Below are positions 9,049 through 18,483 of a stretch of 64,000 bases of DNA, piece after piece. Each line of letters begins with the position of its first letter. Position 1 is the first letter of the stretch. The notes beneath the pieces were generated by a model that did no database searches, was not told the origin of the DNA, and saw only the letters and a list, made by a program, of their open reading frames with translations. The stretch is taken from positions 829,501 to 893,500 of the forward strand of contig NZ_CP066786.1 of NCBI RefSeq assembly GCF_016598595.1, in the 5' to 3' direction. A program made the translations under genes and the position numbers. This DNA comes from Martelella lutilitoris (GTDB lineage: Bacteria > Pseudomonadota > Alphaproteobacteria > Rhizobiales > Rhizobiaceae).

Positions 9049-11124
9049 GTGGACGCACTCATCTCGTGCCTTGTTGTCGAGCATACGCGCCGCTCGCTTG
9101 CGGCCGCGCTGATCATCGCCTTTGTGGGATCCTATCTGGCGATAAGCCTCGTCGGGCGGGTTCGCTCCCTGCCGCTGGTCCATTCCTGGCTGTGGCTGCT
9201 TCTGGCCGGCATTGTCGGCGGCATGACCATCTGGTGCACGCATTTTGCCGCGATGCTCGGCTACAGGCTTGATCAGCCGCACGCCTACGACCCGGTACTG
9301 ACCTTCCTGTCGCTCGGGGCGGCGATCGCCACCACCACGCTCGGCATGCTGATCGTCTGCAGCGGCGGCAAAACCCTGCTGGTTGAAGCGGGCGGCGCGG
9401 TCTTCGGCCTCGGCATCGCGCTGATGCATTTCATTGGCATGGCGGGTTTCGATGTCCCAGGACGATTCGTCTGGTCCGCGGACTATGTCGTGGCCTCGCT
9501 TGTCCTGGGAGCGATCATCGGCGTGGTTTCCAGTTCCGCTGCGAACCGCATTCCCGGGCGCTGGAACCAGGCCTTGGCGACCGCACTCGTGGTGCTCGCG
9601 ATCTTTGCCGTCCACATGGTAAGCCTCGCCGGGCTCACGGTCGTCCCCGACGGCACGATCCATTTTCCCGGCGATGGACTGCAACCGCAGACAATGACCT
9701 TCTTCGCCGCGCAGGCGGCGGGCATGGTGATCGTGCTCGGCCTCGGGCTGTTGATGCTCGATGCGAAGAATCGCAAGATCGTCTCCTCGCAACTGCACCG
9801 CGCCAGCGCGCACGATGCGCTCACCGGCCTGCCGAACCGGCGCACGCTGATCGAGGAATTGCAGCGCATGCTGGAGGAAAGCCAGAGCGACACGTCGTTC
9901 GCCGTCGGATTTCTCGACATCAAGGGCTTCAAGGAGATCAATGTCGTGCACGGCAATGCCGCCGGCGACTTCATTCTGGGCATTATCGCGCAGAAGATCG
10001 TCGGCGTCCTGCCGGGCGATGCCTTCGTCGCGCGGGCAGGCAATGACGAGTTTGCGGTTCTCCTGCGCGGCTACCGGCATCGCCAGGACGTGCTGAAGGT
10101 CTGTCGCCGGGTGATGAGCGAGATCGCGCAGCCGCTTGAATGGCAGGGCAAGCGGATCGAGATCATTCTTCATGGCGGTTGCGCCCTTTTTCCGGGCGAC
10201 GGTCGGATTGCAGATGAACTCGTGGCCAGGGTCGATGCCGCGCTGCAGCGGGCAAAGCGGGGCAAGGCCGGGACGCTGGCCTTCTACGACGAGGCGCTGG
10301 ACCATGGAGAGCGGCAGATGAACGCGCTGGCGCTCGACATGCGTCGTGCGCTGGAGGACGGCGAGTTCCGGCTCTATTATCAGCAACAGCACCTGACGGA
10401 CGATCGTTCGATTTTCGGTTTCGAGGTTCTGTTGCGCTGGTTCCACAAGGATCTCGGACTGATCCCGCCCGATGATTTCATTCCTCTTGCCGAAAGGACC
10501 GGCTTCATCGTTACGCTCGGGGAGTGGGTGCTGCGCGAGGCCTGTATGGATGCGGTGCACTGGAAACAGCCTTATCAGGTCGGGGTCAATGTCGCGCCCC
10601 AGCAGCTTGCGGATCTGCATTTTCCGGAAAAGGTGGGCGATATCCTGCGCGAGAGCGGGCTTCCGGCCGACCGGCTTGAGCTTGAATTCACCGAAAGCGG
10701 CATCGTCGAGAATGTCCACCGGGCCCATGAGACCTTCGCCCGGTTGCGGGCGCTCGGGGTCAAGATCGCCATGGATGATTTCGGTACCGGGTATTCGTCG
10801 CTGGCGACGCTGCAGCAGTTTCCCTTCCACAAGATCAAGGTCGATCGTTCCTTCGTGTCCGGCCTGCCGCATGACACTCTGTCGGCCGCAATCGTCCGCT
10901 CGACCGTCATCATCAGCGAAAGCCTCGGCCTGCGCGTGCTCGCCGAAGGCGTGGAAACCGAAGAACAGCTGGAATTCCTGCGGCGCGAGGGATGTCCGCG
11001 CGCCCAGGGTTATTATTTCGGCAAGCCGAAACCGCGCGCCGAGATAGAAGCTATTGTCACTGATGAAGGCGCCTTTGGCGGGCCGGCGAGAGATCCCGGG
11101 CGTTCGCCGGTGCAGAGTCGCTGA
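9049..11124 (+). CDS. MHYT-GGDEF-EAL membrane protein with degenerate GGDEF
   Basis: This 691-residue protein starts with GTG after a GAGGGG ribosome-binding site. Seven hydrophobic helices (about 20-235) carry the MHYT sensor repeats CTHFAAM, LMHFIGM and AVHMVSL, thought to bind copper and sense gases. A GGDEF domain follows with GNDEF at 331-335, then an EAL domain with EVL at 459-461, DDFGTGYSSL and AEGVET. The GNDEF change makes cyclase activity doubtful, whereas EVL variants with the other EAL residues intact are often active. It is therefore more likely a phosphodiesterase. The divergent rplY gene starts 279 bases away. Confidence 0.88.
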   Translation: MDALISCLVVEHTRRSLAAALIIAFVGSYLAISLVGRVRSLPLVHSWLWLLLAGIVGGMTIWCTHFAAMLGYRLDQPHAYDPVLTFLSLGAAIATTTLGMLIVCSGGKTLLVEAGGAVFGLGIALMHFIGMAGFDVPGRFVWSADYVVASLVLGAIIGVVSSSAANRIPGRWNQALATALVVLAIFAVHMVSLAGLTVVPDGTIHFPGDGLQPQTMTFFAAQAAGMVIVLGLGLLMLDAKNRKIVSSQLHRASAHDALTGLPNRRTLIEELQRMLEESQSDTSFAVGFLDIKGFKEINVVHGNAAGDFILGIIAQKIVGVLPGDAFVARAGNDEFAVLLRGYRHRQDVLKVCRRVMSEIAQPLEWQGKRIEIILHGGCALFPGDGRIADELVARVDAALQRAKRGKAGTLAFYDEALDHGERQMNALALDMRRALEDGEFRLYYQQQHLTDDRSIFGFEVLLRWFHKDLGLIPPDDFIPLAERTGFIVTLGEWVLREACMDAVHWKQPYQVGVNVAPQQLADLHFPEKVGDILRESGLPADRLELEFTESGIVENVHRAHETFARLRALGVKIAMDDFGTGYSSLATLQQFPFHKIKVDRSFVSGLPHDTLSAAIVRSTVIISESLGLRVLAEGVETEEQLEFLRREGCPRAQGYYFGKPKPRAEIEAIVTDEGAFGGPARDPGRSPVQSR

Positions 11125-11260
11125 CGGCAGTTGGTCCGGACGTCCCGAAAGGCGGGCGTGGCTTCCGCCTGCGGGTTCCGCTGTCTTGCGCAACTGTCGG
11201 ACTTGCGTTTTCTCCGGCGACATGCGCTTCTTGGAGGGCGGGCCGGACAGGAGAGGTGCG

Positions 11261-11644
11261 ATGACATTGAGCGTCAAGGATGCGCTGGACGCGTTTCAGG
11301 CGCAAAACAACGCTGTCGACAAGCTGTGGGCCTATTTCTCGGCCGTCAGCCTGGCCGTGGCCGGCTATGTCATCTCCTACAGCAGCGGCGATGGGTTCAG
11401 CACGGCCCGCGTGATCGCCATTGCTGGCGCATACGCAATCTTCTGCATCAACAACAATATGGCGCTCGGCGCGGGGCAGACTTTGCTTGTGAGCCTGGCC
11501 CAGGCTGCCCGAAACAGCGGCGCCGCCGGCGGCGTGCCTTTGGATATCAAGGTGTTGAGCTGCCGGGCGGTGCGCTGGGGACAGGGCCTGATGGCTTCAG
11601 CGGTGGTCATCGGCACCTTGGTCTTCGGCCACGTATTCGGCTAG
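11261..11644 (+). CDS. Small membrane protein of unknown function
   Basis: This 127-residue protein starts at an ATG with a good AGGAGAGG ribosome-binding site. A soluble N-terminal helix of about 22 residues is followed by hydrophobic segments at about 23-40, 48-66 and 106-124, so two or three membrane spans with a polar loop. No family is recognised. It lies 136 bases after the MHYT gene on the same strand and could share its transcript. Its TAG stop is provided by the left CTAG end of repeat copy B. Confidence 0.7.
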   Translation: MTLSVKDALDAFQAQNNAVDKLWAYFSAVSLAVAGYVISYSSGDGFSTARVIAIAGAYAIFCINNNMALGAGQTLLVSLAQAARNSGAAGGVPLDIKVLSCRAVRWGQGLMASAVVIGTLVFGHVFG

Positions 11645-11749
11645 AGTAATTCGCCAACAGACCGGAACATCTGACGTCTGTGAAAATGCGTCACAACAAA
11701 GAGATAGAGCGGTTCCGCGCGTCCGCGAAAGGCGGAACCGAACATCTAG
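11641..11749. repeat. Dispersed CTAG-ended repeat, copy B
   Basis: This is the reverse complement of the copies at 5490 and 18484 (shared blocks ACATCTGAC, GAAAATGCGTCA, AACAAA, GATAGAGCGG, GGCGGAACCG). It begins and ends with CTAG and fills the whole gap between two convergent genes. Both neighbouring stop codons lie in its termini. Confidence 0.82.
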
Positions 11750-12678
11750 TCGAAAAGGCTCGAGACGGAGGATTCGTGGCTCGTCCTGTTGATCGCCTCG
11801 CCGATCAGCGCGGCTGTCGAGATCACCCGGATATTGCTGGCGGCGACCATCTCCCCGCGTGGCTGGATCGAGTCGGTGATCACCAGTTCTTCGAGCTTGG
11901 AGGAACTGATGCGCTGGGTGGCGGATCCCGACAGGACGCCGTGGGTGATGTAGGCGGTCACGGAGAGCGCGCCGTTGTTCAAGAGCGCCTCGGCGGCGTT
12001 GCAGAGCGTGCCGCCGGAATCGACGATATCGTCGATCAGGATGCATTCCTTGCCCTCGACCTCGCCGATGATGTTCATGACCTCGGATTCGCCCGGCCGC
12101 TCGCGCCGCTTGTCGACGATGGCGAGAAGACAGTCGAGCCGCTTGGCGAGCGCGCGGGCCCGTACAACGCCGCCGACATCGGGCGAGACCACCATGACAT
12201 TGTCGAGATTGCGGCGCGCCTTGATGTCGCGCGCGAGGATCGGCAGTGCATAGAGATTGTCGGTGGGAATGTCGAAAAAGCCCTGGATCTGGCCGGCATG
12301 AAGATCAAGCGTCATCACGCGGTTGGCCCCGGCCTGGGTGATCAGATTGGCCACCAGCTTGGCCGAGATCGGAGTGCGCGGGCCGGGCTTGCGATCCTGT
12401 CGTGCATAGCCGAAATAGGGGAGGACCGCCGTGATGCGGCGCGCCGAGGAGCGACGGAACGCATCAATCATGATCAGCAGTTCCATCAGGTGGTCATTGG
12501 TCGGAAAAGACGTCGACTGGACGACGAAAACGTCCTCGCCGCGCACGTTTTCCTGGATTTCCACGAAGATTTCCTGATCGGCGAACCGCCTGACGCTCGC
12601 CTTGCCCATCGGGACATTGAGATAGTTGCAGATCGCTTCGGCAAGCTGTCGATTGGAATTGCCCGCGAAAACCTTCAT
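11746..12678 (-). CDS. prs: Ribose-phosphate pyrophosphokinase (PRPP synthetase)
   Basis: This 310-residue enzyme makes PRPP from ribose 5-phosphate and ATP and feeds purine, pyrimidine, histidine and tryptophan synthesis as well as salvage by Apt. It shows [20 protein letters not shown], the ATP loop [10 protein letters not shown], the metal-binding [11 protein letters not shown] and the PRPP loop [13 protein letters not shown]. The family start MKVFAGNSN fixes the ATG at 12678; the frame is open 30 codons further upstream. Its TAG stop lies in the right end of repeat copy B. Confidence 0.97.
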   Translation of the reverse strand: MKVFAGNSNRQLAEAICNYLNVPMGKASVRRFADQEIFVEIQENVRGEDVFVVQSTSFPTNDHLMELLIMIDAFRRSSARRITAVLPYFGYARQDRKPGPRTPISAKLVANLITQAGANRVMTLDLHAGQIQGFFDIPTDNLYALPILARDIKARRNLDNVMVVSPDVGGVVRARALAKRLDCLLAIVDKRRERPGESEVMNIIGEVEGKECILIDDIVDSGGTLCNAAEALLNNGALSVTAYITHGVLSGSATQRISSSKLEELVITDSIQPRGEMVAASNIRVISTAALIGEAINRTSHESSVSSLFD

Positions 12679-12814
12679 GTCATACCGCCCGTTGCGTCTT
12701 CCTGCCCGCTTTTTAACCGGCCTGCTGGTGATTGCAAGGCGGTTGTTACGGTCTTGTGACGGTTTCAACCGACTTTACCGTTTCAATGTGGCCAAAAGGA
12801 AAGGGCTGCGCGCA

Positions 12815-13672
12815 TCAACCCTGGCTGTCGAGCCAGGCAAGCAGCGATCCGACGGATCTCTGGCCGACATCGGCCATCATCTCCGGCGTCACCGCCTCCC
12901 AGGGGTCGCTTCCGGAAAACCCGCCTGCCGGCGCGGCTTCGCTGCCCTGGATGCGGTGAAGACGCAGGCCGTCCGAGCCGATCACGTCCCAGACATAGAC
13001 GACAGAGACCCGGCCGTCGTCGTTGACGACCGAAAAATAGCCCTTGAGCGAGAGGTCTGCCGCCGTCTCGCCCATCGGCACGATGGTGAGGCCGGCCGCG
13101 CGCACGCTGTCGCCGAGACGGGCCGAGAGCGGCTCGAGCTTGTCGGAAGGGGCGCCGATGATTGGCAGGAAGCGGACTGACTGGACGGTGGTGACCGACG
13201 CCGGCTGCTTTGCGGCAGGCGGGGCGGATGCGACCTGCTGCGGCGGTGCCTGTTGCGTCATGGTCTCGGGCGCCGGGGCCTGTTGGGTCATTGCCGCTTG
13301 CCGAGGCGCGGCCGTTGCAGGCGTCGTCCCTGCAGGCGCTGTTGAAGGCGCCAGGCCGAGCTGGTCTGCCTGCTGGCCGAAGGTGGAGGGCGCGCGGCCG
13401 CGTCCGGGCGTGGCATCAAGCGCGGTGGCGGCCTCGTCCGTCGTGACCTGGTTGCTGCCCGGATTGCCGTAGGAGGGCGAGGCAGGAGCGGCAAGACTCC
13501 GGCGGGCGACGCTTGTCTGCGGTGCGGCGGCGACCGGCGGCGGGTTTTGATAGGCCTGCGGCGCGGCATCGCCGACAGGGGCAGGGGGCGTCGACGCCAC
13601 CGTCATCACGTCTGTGGCGGAACAGGCGGCAAGCAGGCCCGCAGCAAGGAGAATGCTTGCCATACGCATCAT
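12815..13672 (-). CDS. Alanine/proline-rich lipoprotein of unknown function
   Basis: This 285-residue protein has a lipoprotein signal with lipobox LLAAC (Cys17 from the first ATG). A long low-complexity region rich in Ala, Pro, Gln and Thr (about 25-155) includes the near-repeats MTQQAPAPET and MTQQAPPQQ. A compact C-terminal domain of about 125 residues (VQSVRFLPIIGAPSDKL to the end) follows. The family is not recognised. The linker suggests an envelope protein whose folded domain is held away from the membrane. Two further in-frame ATGs within the first four codons leave the start slightly uncertain. Confidence 0.72.
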   Translation of the reverse strand: MMRMASILLAAGLLAACSATDVMTVASTPPAPVGDAAPQAYQNPPPVAAAPQTSVARRSLAAPASPSYGNPGSNQVTTDEAATALDATPGRGRAPSTFGQQADQLGLAPSTAPAGTTPATAAPRQAAMTQQAPAPETMTQQAPPQQVASAPPAAKQPASVTTVQSVRFLPIIGAPSDKLEPLSARLGDSVRAAGLTIVPMGETAADLSLKGYFSVVNDDGRVSVVYVWDVIGSDGLRLHRIQGSEAAPAGGFSGSDPWEAVTPEMMADVGQRSVGSLLAWLDSQG

Positions 13673-13754
13673 CTGACCACGCCCTTTCCGTTGAAAATAC
13701 TGGCGATTTTCGGGAGAGGGGGCTGGTTTGTCAAACGCGGGCGACGATCATGCT

Positions 13755-14906
13755 TTATTTTGCGTAAAGGTCGAGGCCAAGCCTGGAAAGCGGTTTGGGA
13801 TCGTCCTCGCCCGTCAGGTAGGTGCGTCCGAGCGTCATTGCCGTCCCGCTGTCTGAATCCATGATGATGATGTGCACGAACAGCGACATGGACGGCAGGA
13901 TCGGATTCGGGTTTCCGGCATGGAACATCTGGTGCTCCATCCAGGACGGGGCGAACCGCGCGCCGAGCGAATAGCCGCAGGCGTTCAGCCGGTGGCGCGA
14001 AAGACCGCGGGCATCCATGATCTCGGCGTGTTTGTCGAAGACGTCGCCGAAACTGTGTCCCGGCCGTAGCAATTCCTCGATCGCCTCCAGCGTCGCCTTC
14101 GCCGCGCCGAACAGCGCGTGATGACGGTCGCTCGGCTCGCCGATCACCAGCGTGCGCATGGCCGCAACATGGTAATGCCCGGACACGCCCGCCCATTCGA
14201 GCGTCAACTGGTCGTTTTCCGAGAGCCGGCGTCGGCCCGATTTGGCGCGGCACAAAAGTGCGCTCTCGCCCGAGCCGATGATGAAGTTGTTGGCCGGATA
14301 ATCGCCGCCGCCGGAAAGCACGGCGCCCTGCATCGCCGAAAGGATTTCGGCTTCGTCCGCGCCGGGCCTGACCAGGGGCAGCGCCGCGTCGAAGGCGTCA
14401 TCGCAAAGCACTGCGGCCTTTTCGATATGGGTGATCTCGGCCGGGCTCTTGATCAGGCGCAGATTTGAAACGAGATAGGACGCGTCCTCGAGCTGGCAGA
14501 ACGTGGAGAGCTGCTGGTCGAGCAGATGGGCGGAGCGCCCGGTCATGCCGTGCGTGTCATACTCGACGCCGATGCGGCAGCCGAGCAGGTCGAGATCGGC
14601 CAGCATCTCCTTCAGGTCGCGGCTCGGATCTGTCTGGCCGCGATCGACCCAGATGCGGATATCGGAGATGTTGGATGTCTGGCGCGCCTGGCGGACGTCT
14701 GCCGAGCGGGTCAAAAGCGTCATCTTGCCGTCGGCTGTCACCGCAAGGCACTGGAAGAAGACGAAGCCGAACGTGTCGTAGCCCGTCAGCCAGTACATGC
14801 TTTCCTGCGCGAACAGAAGCACGGCATCGAGCTTCTTGGCGGCCATCGCGCTCTTCAGCCGCTCCAGCCTGTCGGCATATTCCTCGTTGTCAAAGATCAG
14901 CGCCAT
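13755..14906 (-). CDS. M24-fold (creatinase/aminopeptidase P-like) protein lacking metal ligands
   Basis: This protein of about 383 residues has the two-domain layout of creatinase/prolidase: an N-terminal domain (SMYWLTGYDTFGF) and a C-terminal pita-bread domain starting near RLIKSPAEITHIEKAA. The five metal ligands of M24 peptidases are not conserved. The first Asp region reads TLEWAG, the second VAAMRT, the His region GYSLG, and the two Glu regions FVHIII and MTLGRT. A similar loss is seen in ectoine hydrolase (DoeA/EutD)-like proteins, so it may act on a small amide without metal; no ectoine genes are nearby. The ATG at 14906 follows GGGGAGACAG; an upstream start would add nine residues. 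Confidence 0.85.
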   Translation of the reverse strand: MALIFDNEEYADRLERLKSAMAAKKLDAVLLFAQESMYWLTGYDTFGFVFFQCLAVTADGKMTLLTRSADVRQARQTSNISDIRIWVDRGQTDPSRDLKEMLADLDLLGCRIGVEYDTHGMTGRSAHLLDQQLSTFCQLEDASYLVSNLRLIKSPAEITHIEKAAVLCDDAFDAALPLVRPGADEAEILSAMQGAVLSGGGDYPANNFIIGSGESALLCRAKSGRRRLSENDQLTLEWAGVSGHYHVAAMRTLVIGEPSDRHHALFGAAKATLEAIEELLRPGHSFGDVFDKHAEIMDARGLSRHRLNACGYSLGARFAPSWMEHQMFHAGNPNPILPSMSLFVHIIIMDSDSGTAMTLGRTYLTGEDDPKPLSRLGLDLYAK

Positions 14907-14951
14907 ATCTGTCTCCCCGGGCGTGTCTGGCACGCGATTGACGTTTAGGGC

Positions 14952-15821
14952 TCATGAAGCCGTTATCGAGATCGCCGAGATCTGGCGGCCGTAATCCGGC
15001 TCGCCGCGATGGGTGGAACGGCGATAGGAAAAGAAATCCTGCTCATTCTCATAGGTGCATTGCCCGATGATGTCGTGCGCAATTCCGGCGCGGTCAAGCC
15101 TGAGGCCTATGAAGCCGGCAAGGTCGAACAGGGCGTGGCCTTCCCGTTCGGAGGGCGAAAACAAGCGCGAAAACGCTGTGTCCGTTTCGGTGAAGCGGGC
15201 GACGAATTCCGGACCGACCTCGTAGGCGCGCCTGCCGATGCAGGGACCAAGGCTCGCTATCGTCGTTTCGCGGTTTGCGCCGAGCTTCGCCATGGCTGCA
15301 AGGGTCGCCTCGAGAACGCCGTTGAGCGCGCCGCGCCAGCCCGCATGGGCAGCGCCAATGATGCCGGCTTCCGGGTCGGCAAAGAGCACCGGGCCGCAAT
15401 CGGCCGTCAGCACGCCGAGCACGAGACCCGGCGTTTTCGTCACCAGCGCATCGGCGCGCGGCCGCTCGCCGGCAAAGGACGTGTTGACGGCAATCGCCTC
15501 GGCCGAATGGCACTGGTGCAGATTGACGAGCCGGGCGGCCTTTTCACCGAACCAGCCGGCGACGCGGGCGCGGTTTTCCGAAACGTCTTCGGCCCGATCG
15601 TCCGAACCCGCGCCACAATTGAGGCTCTCGTAGATGCCGGAGGACACGCCGCCCCGGCGCGTGAAAAAACCGTGACGCACCGACGTGCCGGCGAGCCTTG
15701 CGCCAAGGAGCGGGCTTTGAACCGGGGTAAGGTCTGCGGCGGTCTCGGCTGTGTGGCCGGGCTGGAGCATCGGGCTATCCTGTCTCGCGTTTGGGCGGAT
15801 GGTGGTGCGCGGGAAGCGCAT
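14952..15821 (-). CDS. pgeF: Polyphenol oxidase/laccase-domain protein PgeF (YfiH family)
   Basis: This 289-residue protein belongs to the YfiH/YlmD family, purine nucleoside-cleaving enzymes that in E. coli remove mis-incorporated L-Ser from UDP-MurNAc peptides (PgeF). The family signatures FFTRRGGVS, NLHQCHSAEA, TADCGPVLF and AAHAGWRGAL carry the Zn-binding His/Cys residues. The ATG at 15821 has GGCGAGGA upstream inside the end of the midA gene and lies only three bases after its stop, suggesting coupling. An alternative ATG at 15770 would give a start closer to many homologues. Third gene of a probable lgt-midA-pgeF operon. Confidence 0.93.
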   Translation of the reverse strand: MRFPRTTIRPNARQDSPMLQPGHTAETAADLTPVQSPLLGARLAGTSVRHGFFTRRGGVSSGIYESLNCGAGSDDRAEDVSENRARVAGWFGEKAARLVNLHQCHSAEAIAVNTSFAGERPRADALVTKTPGLVLGVLTADCGPVLFADPEAGIIGAAHAGWRGALNGVLEATLAAMAKLGANRETTIASLGPCIGRRAYEVGPEFVARFTETDTAFSRLFSPSEREGHALFDLAGFIGLRLDRAGIAHDIIGQCTYENEQDFFSYRRSTHRGEPDYGRQISAISITAS

Positions 15822-15824
15822 TTG

Positions 15825-16925
15825 TCAATCCTCGCCGTCAAAGGGCAAGAGCGACAACGGTCGGTTGGAGACACATAATACTTTGAAAAGATTACCCATT
15901 TCTCCTTGATTGTCACCAGCCAGCCGGCGCGCGGCTGCGACGATCTGCTGCTGGGTGACGAGATCCTTGCCACGGCCGAGGGCGGATGCGCGAGGACCAA
16001 GACTGAGTCCTGCCAGAAAAGCGCCCTGCATCATCATCGGATGAACATGAAGTCCTTCCTGCCGGGCGACAGCGGCAAGGGCAGCGAAATCCACATGGCT
16101 TGTCAGGTCCGCCTCGCCGGGATGCGCCAGGGGCGGATCAAAGGCGTGATCGCGGATTGCCTGAAGCGTGTCGCCGAAGCCGCTTGTCAGATGCCCGTAA
16201 TCGATGATCAGCGCGCTGCCGCCCTCGGCCTTCAGCCTCTCGGCGAGTTGCGCCATCAGCGCCTCGCGCGCCGGCGCGGTCTCGAAGATCGCGCCGTCGG
16301 GCTGCGCCTGCCAGTCCGGCGGAAGGGCGGTCGGATCGAGCCTGGCCGGCGATATGCCGAAGCAAAGCGCGCCGTCATCGTCGAGCGTGACCACGCGCTC
16401 GAACAGACCGGACCTGGCCTTGACGAACTGGCGCGGCGCGATGGCGTCGAACAGTTCATTGGCGACGAACAGGGTAAAGCCTTCCGGCGCTTCGGCAAGA
16501 TTGTCGATCCAGCAGGTCTTGCCGTCGTGCCGCTCAAGCCTTTCGGCCTGGCGCGCGCGGAGCGCGGGGCTCGTCTCCATCAAGCAGACGGCAAGCCCCG
16601 AATAGAGATCGGGGGCCAGCTTCGAAATGACATTCAGGATGTCCGCCATCATCGTGCCGCGACCCGGTCCGCCCTCGATCAGCACGGTTTTCTCCGGCGC
16701 GCCGTGGCGTTGCCAGGCCTGCACCAGGAAGATGCCGATGAGTTCGCCGAAGAGCTGGGAAATTTCCGGCGCCGTGGTGAAGTCGCCGGCGCGCCCCAGC
16801 GGGTCGCGCGTGATGTAGTAGCCATGATCGGGATCGGCGAGGCAGATGTTGAAATAGGTGCTGACCGGCATCGGGCCGCCGGTCTCGATGATCGTCCGGA
16901 TCTTGCCGGCGAGCCTCGTCGTCAC
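15825..16925 (-). CDS. SAM-dependent methyltransferase of the MidA/NDUFAF7 family
   Basis: This 366-residue protein is related to the mitochondrial complex I assembly factor NDUFAF7, which dimethylates an arginine of a complex I subunit. Signatures are GDFTTAPEISQLFGELIG, the SAM-binding loop EGGPGRGTMMADIL, ANELFDAIAPRQF and ALIIDYGH. Its start overlaps the lgt stop by four bases (ATGA) and its stop lies three bases before pgeF, so the three genes are translationally coupled. The order lgt-midA-pgeF is common in alphaproteobacteria. Confidence 0.93.
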   Translation of the reverse strand: MTTRLAGKIRTIIETGGPMPVSTYFNICLADPDHGYYITRDPLGRAGDFTTAPEISQLFGELIGIFLVQAWQRHGAPEKTVLIEGGPGRGTMMADILNVISKLAPDLYSGLAVCLMETSPALRARQAERLERHDGKTCWIDNLAEAPEGFTLFVANELFDAIAPRQFVKARSGLFERVVTLDDDGALCFGISPARLDPTALPPDWQAQPDGAIFETAPAREALMAQLAERLKAEGGSALIIDYGHLTSGFGDTLQAIRDHAFDPPLAHPGEADLTSHVDFAALAAVARQEGLHVHPMMMQGAFLAGLSLGPRASALGRGKDLVTQQQIVAAARRLAGDNQGEMGNLFKVLCVSNRPLSLLPFDGED

Positions 16926-17782
16926 GATGCCTTGCCCGCGCCGTTCCGCGCCGCCATGCGCCTGGAATACCAGATGCCCCAGAGCCCGACGAGCAGCATG
17001 GGCGTGGACAGCACCATGCCCATGGTCAACCAGCCGCCGAAGAGATAGCCGATCTGCGGATCCGGCTCGCGGAAGAATTCAACGAAGATGCGCGACAGGG
17101 CATAAAGGCAGATGAAGAGGCTGCCGGTCAGACCCGGACGCTTCAGCGTCAGAAAGGCCTGTGTCGCGATGAAGAGTATGACAAGCGTCAGAAGACCTTC
17201 GAGGCCGGCCTCGTAGAGCTGGCTCGGATGGCGCGGCAGCGGTCCGGCGCCGGGAAAGACCATCGCCCAGGGAACGTCGCTCGACCGTCCCCAGAGTTCC
17301 GCATTGATGAAGTTGGCTATGCGCCCGAAGAACAGGCCGACCGGCGTCACCGTCGCGACCAGGTCGAGCAGCGACCAGGTGTTGATGCCGTGTTTTCGCG
17401 AAAAGACGATCATCGCGACGATCATGCCGATCAGTCCGCCGTGGAAGGACATGCCGCCGTCCCAGACCTTGAAGAGCGCCAGAGGATGGGAAAGGAAGAA
17501 GCCGGGGGCGTAAAAAAGCGCATAGCCCAGCCTCCCGCCGACGATGATCGCCAGCACCGACCAGGTGATGAAGTCGTCGAGCTTCGCGAGCGTCATCGGC
17601 TGCCGGCCGCCGGGCCAGAGCGCTTCCTTCCTCAAAAGCCAGCGGGCATAGAGCCAGCCGAGCAGAATGCCCGCGACATAGGCAAGCCCGTACCAGTGGA
17701 CCTGCAGGGGGCCGAGGCGCACCGCCACCGGATCGATGGCGGGGAAGGGCATGGCGGCGAGCATGATATGGTCTGGCAGCAA
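16922..17782 (-). CDS. lgt: Prolipoprotein diacylglyceryl transferase
   Basis: This 286-residue integral membrane enzyme transfers diacylglycerol from phosphatidylglycerol to the lipobox Cys of prolipoproteins. It has about seven hydrophobic spans and the signature blocks VHWYGLAYVAG, SFHGGLIGMI and GRIANFINAELWGR. The frame begins with TTG at 17782, eight bases after an AGAGGAA ribosome-binding site. ATGs at 17764 and 17752 are alternatives without a clear site. Substrates in this window include the lipoproteins at 12815, 21856 and 53707. Confidence 0.95.
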   Translation of the reverse strand: MLPDHIMLAAMPFPAIDPVAVRLGPLQVHWYGLAYVAGILLGWLYARWLLRKEALWPGGRQPMTLAKLDDFITWSVLAIIVGGRLGYALFYAPGFFLSHPLALFKVWDGGMSFHGGLIGMIVAMIVFSRKHGINTWSLLDLVATVTPVGLFFGRIANFINAELWGRSSDVPWAMVFPGAGPLPRHPSQLYEAGLEGLLTLVILFIATQAFLTLKRPGLTGSLFICLYALSRIFVEFFREPDPQIGYLFGGWLTMGMVLSTPMLLVGLWGIWYSRRMAARNGAGKAS

Positions 17783-17964
17783 GGCGTTAATTCCTCTATG
17801 GTCGGCGCGAAGATGGCGACATAATCCGGCGCGGTCAAGCTTGCCCGCGGCCAGGGCGCATGCAGATTCGCCGCAACCGGACTTGCGCCTTCAGCGCGGG
17901 CCCACTACCTCAGGGGAAAGCACCGCAGATGGTGCGTTAGGGCATTTTCCAAGGAGAAACCGAC

Positions 17965-18228
17965 ATGACATCCGGCACCACGCGCATCCTCGATGATCTG
18001 GCGAAACTGATGACCGATGCCGCCGGCTCGGTTCAAAGTGCCGGGAAAGACCTTGAAACGGCAGTCAAGGCGCAGGTGGAGCGCTGGCTGAACAGCATGG
18101 ACGTTGTCCAGCGCGAGGAATTCGACGCCGTGCGCGACATGGCGATCAAGGCCCGCGACGAGAATGACGCTCTGCGGGCCCGTATCGACGCGCTCGAGGC
18201 GAAGCTGGACGGGAAAGCCGGGGAATAA
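17965..18228 (+). CDS. UbiK/YqiC-like accessory factor (BMFP domain)
   Basis: This 87-residue protein starts after an AAGGAGAAACCG ribosome-binding site. It is almost wholly helical, with a C-terminal coiled coil (DMAIKARDENDALRARIDAL). This matches the BMFP/YqiC family, whose E. coli member UbiK helps the aerobic ubiquinone-biosynthesis complex and forms trimers that fuse membranes in vitro. In alphaproteobacteria the gene commonly lies divergent from lgt, as here. Confidence 0.85.
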   Translation: MTSGTTRILDDLAKLMTDAAGSVQSAGKDLETAVKAQVERWLNSMDVVQREEFDAVRDMAIKARDENDALRARIDALEAKLDGKAGE

Positions 18229-18483
18229 CAAGGCGCTTTACGGCGTTCGTTCCGAAGGCGGGCTTCAGGCAGGTCGGTCTCATCCGAGACTGACCGGACG
18301 ACCGCCCGATCTGTCCGTACTGGCGGCCTTTTCATCGGCCGTGGTCCGAGGAGGCAGGCAGCGGGCCCGCGCGCCGTTGCCTGTTCTTCTGCAGATGATT
18401 TTGCCCCGTGTCTTGTTCCTGCCCGCTGCCGTGCCCAGCTTCGGTCACCAGACAGGCCTCGGACCGGACGAAAGCACGATGCG
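18229..18483. other. Intergenic, no gene recognised
   Basis: Together with repeat copy C this makes a 357-base gap. I see no convincing coding frame, tRNA or terminator in it. The GC-rich sequence may be decayed. Confidence 0.5.

Noticed and set aside
8995..11277. A 760-codon open frame antisense to the MHYT-GGDEF-EAL gene
   Set aside because: Same antisense effect; no start context and no recognisable motif.
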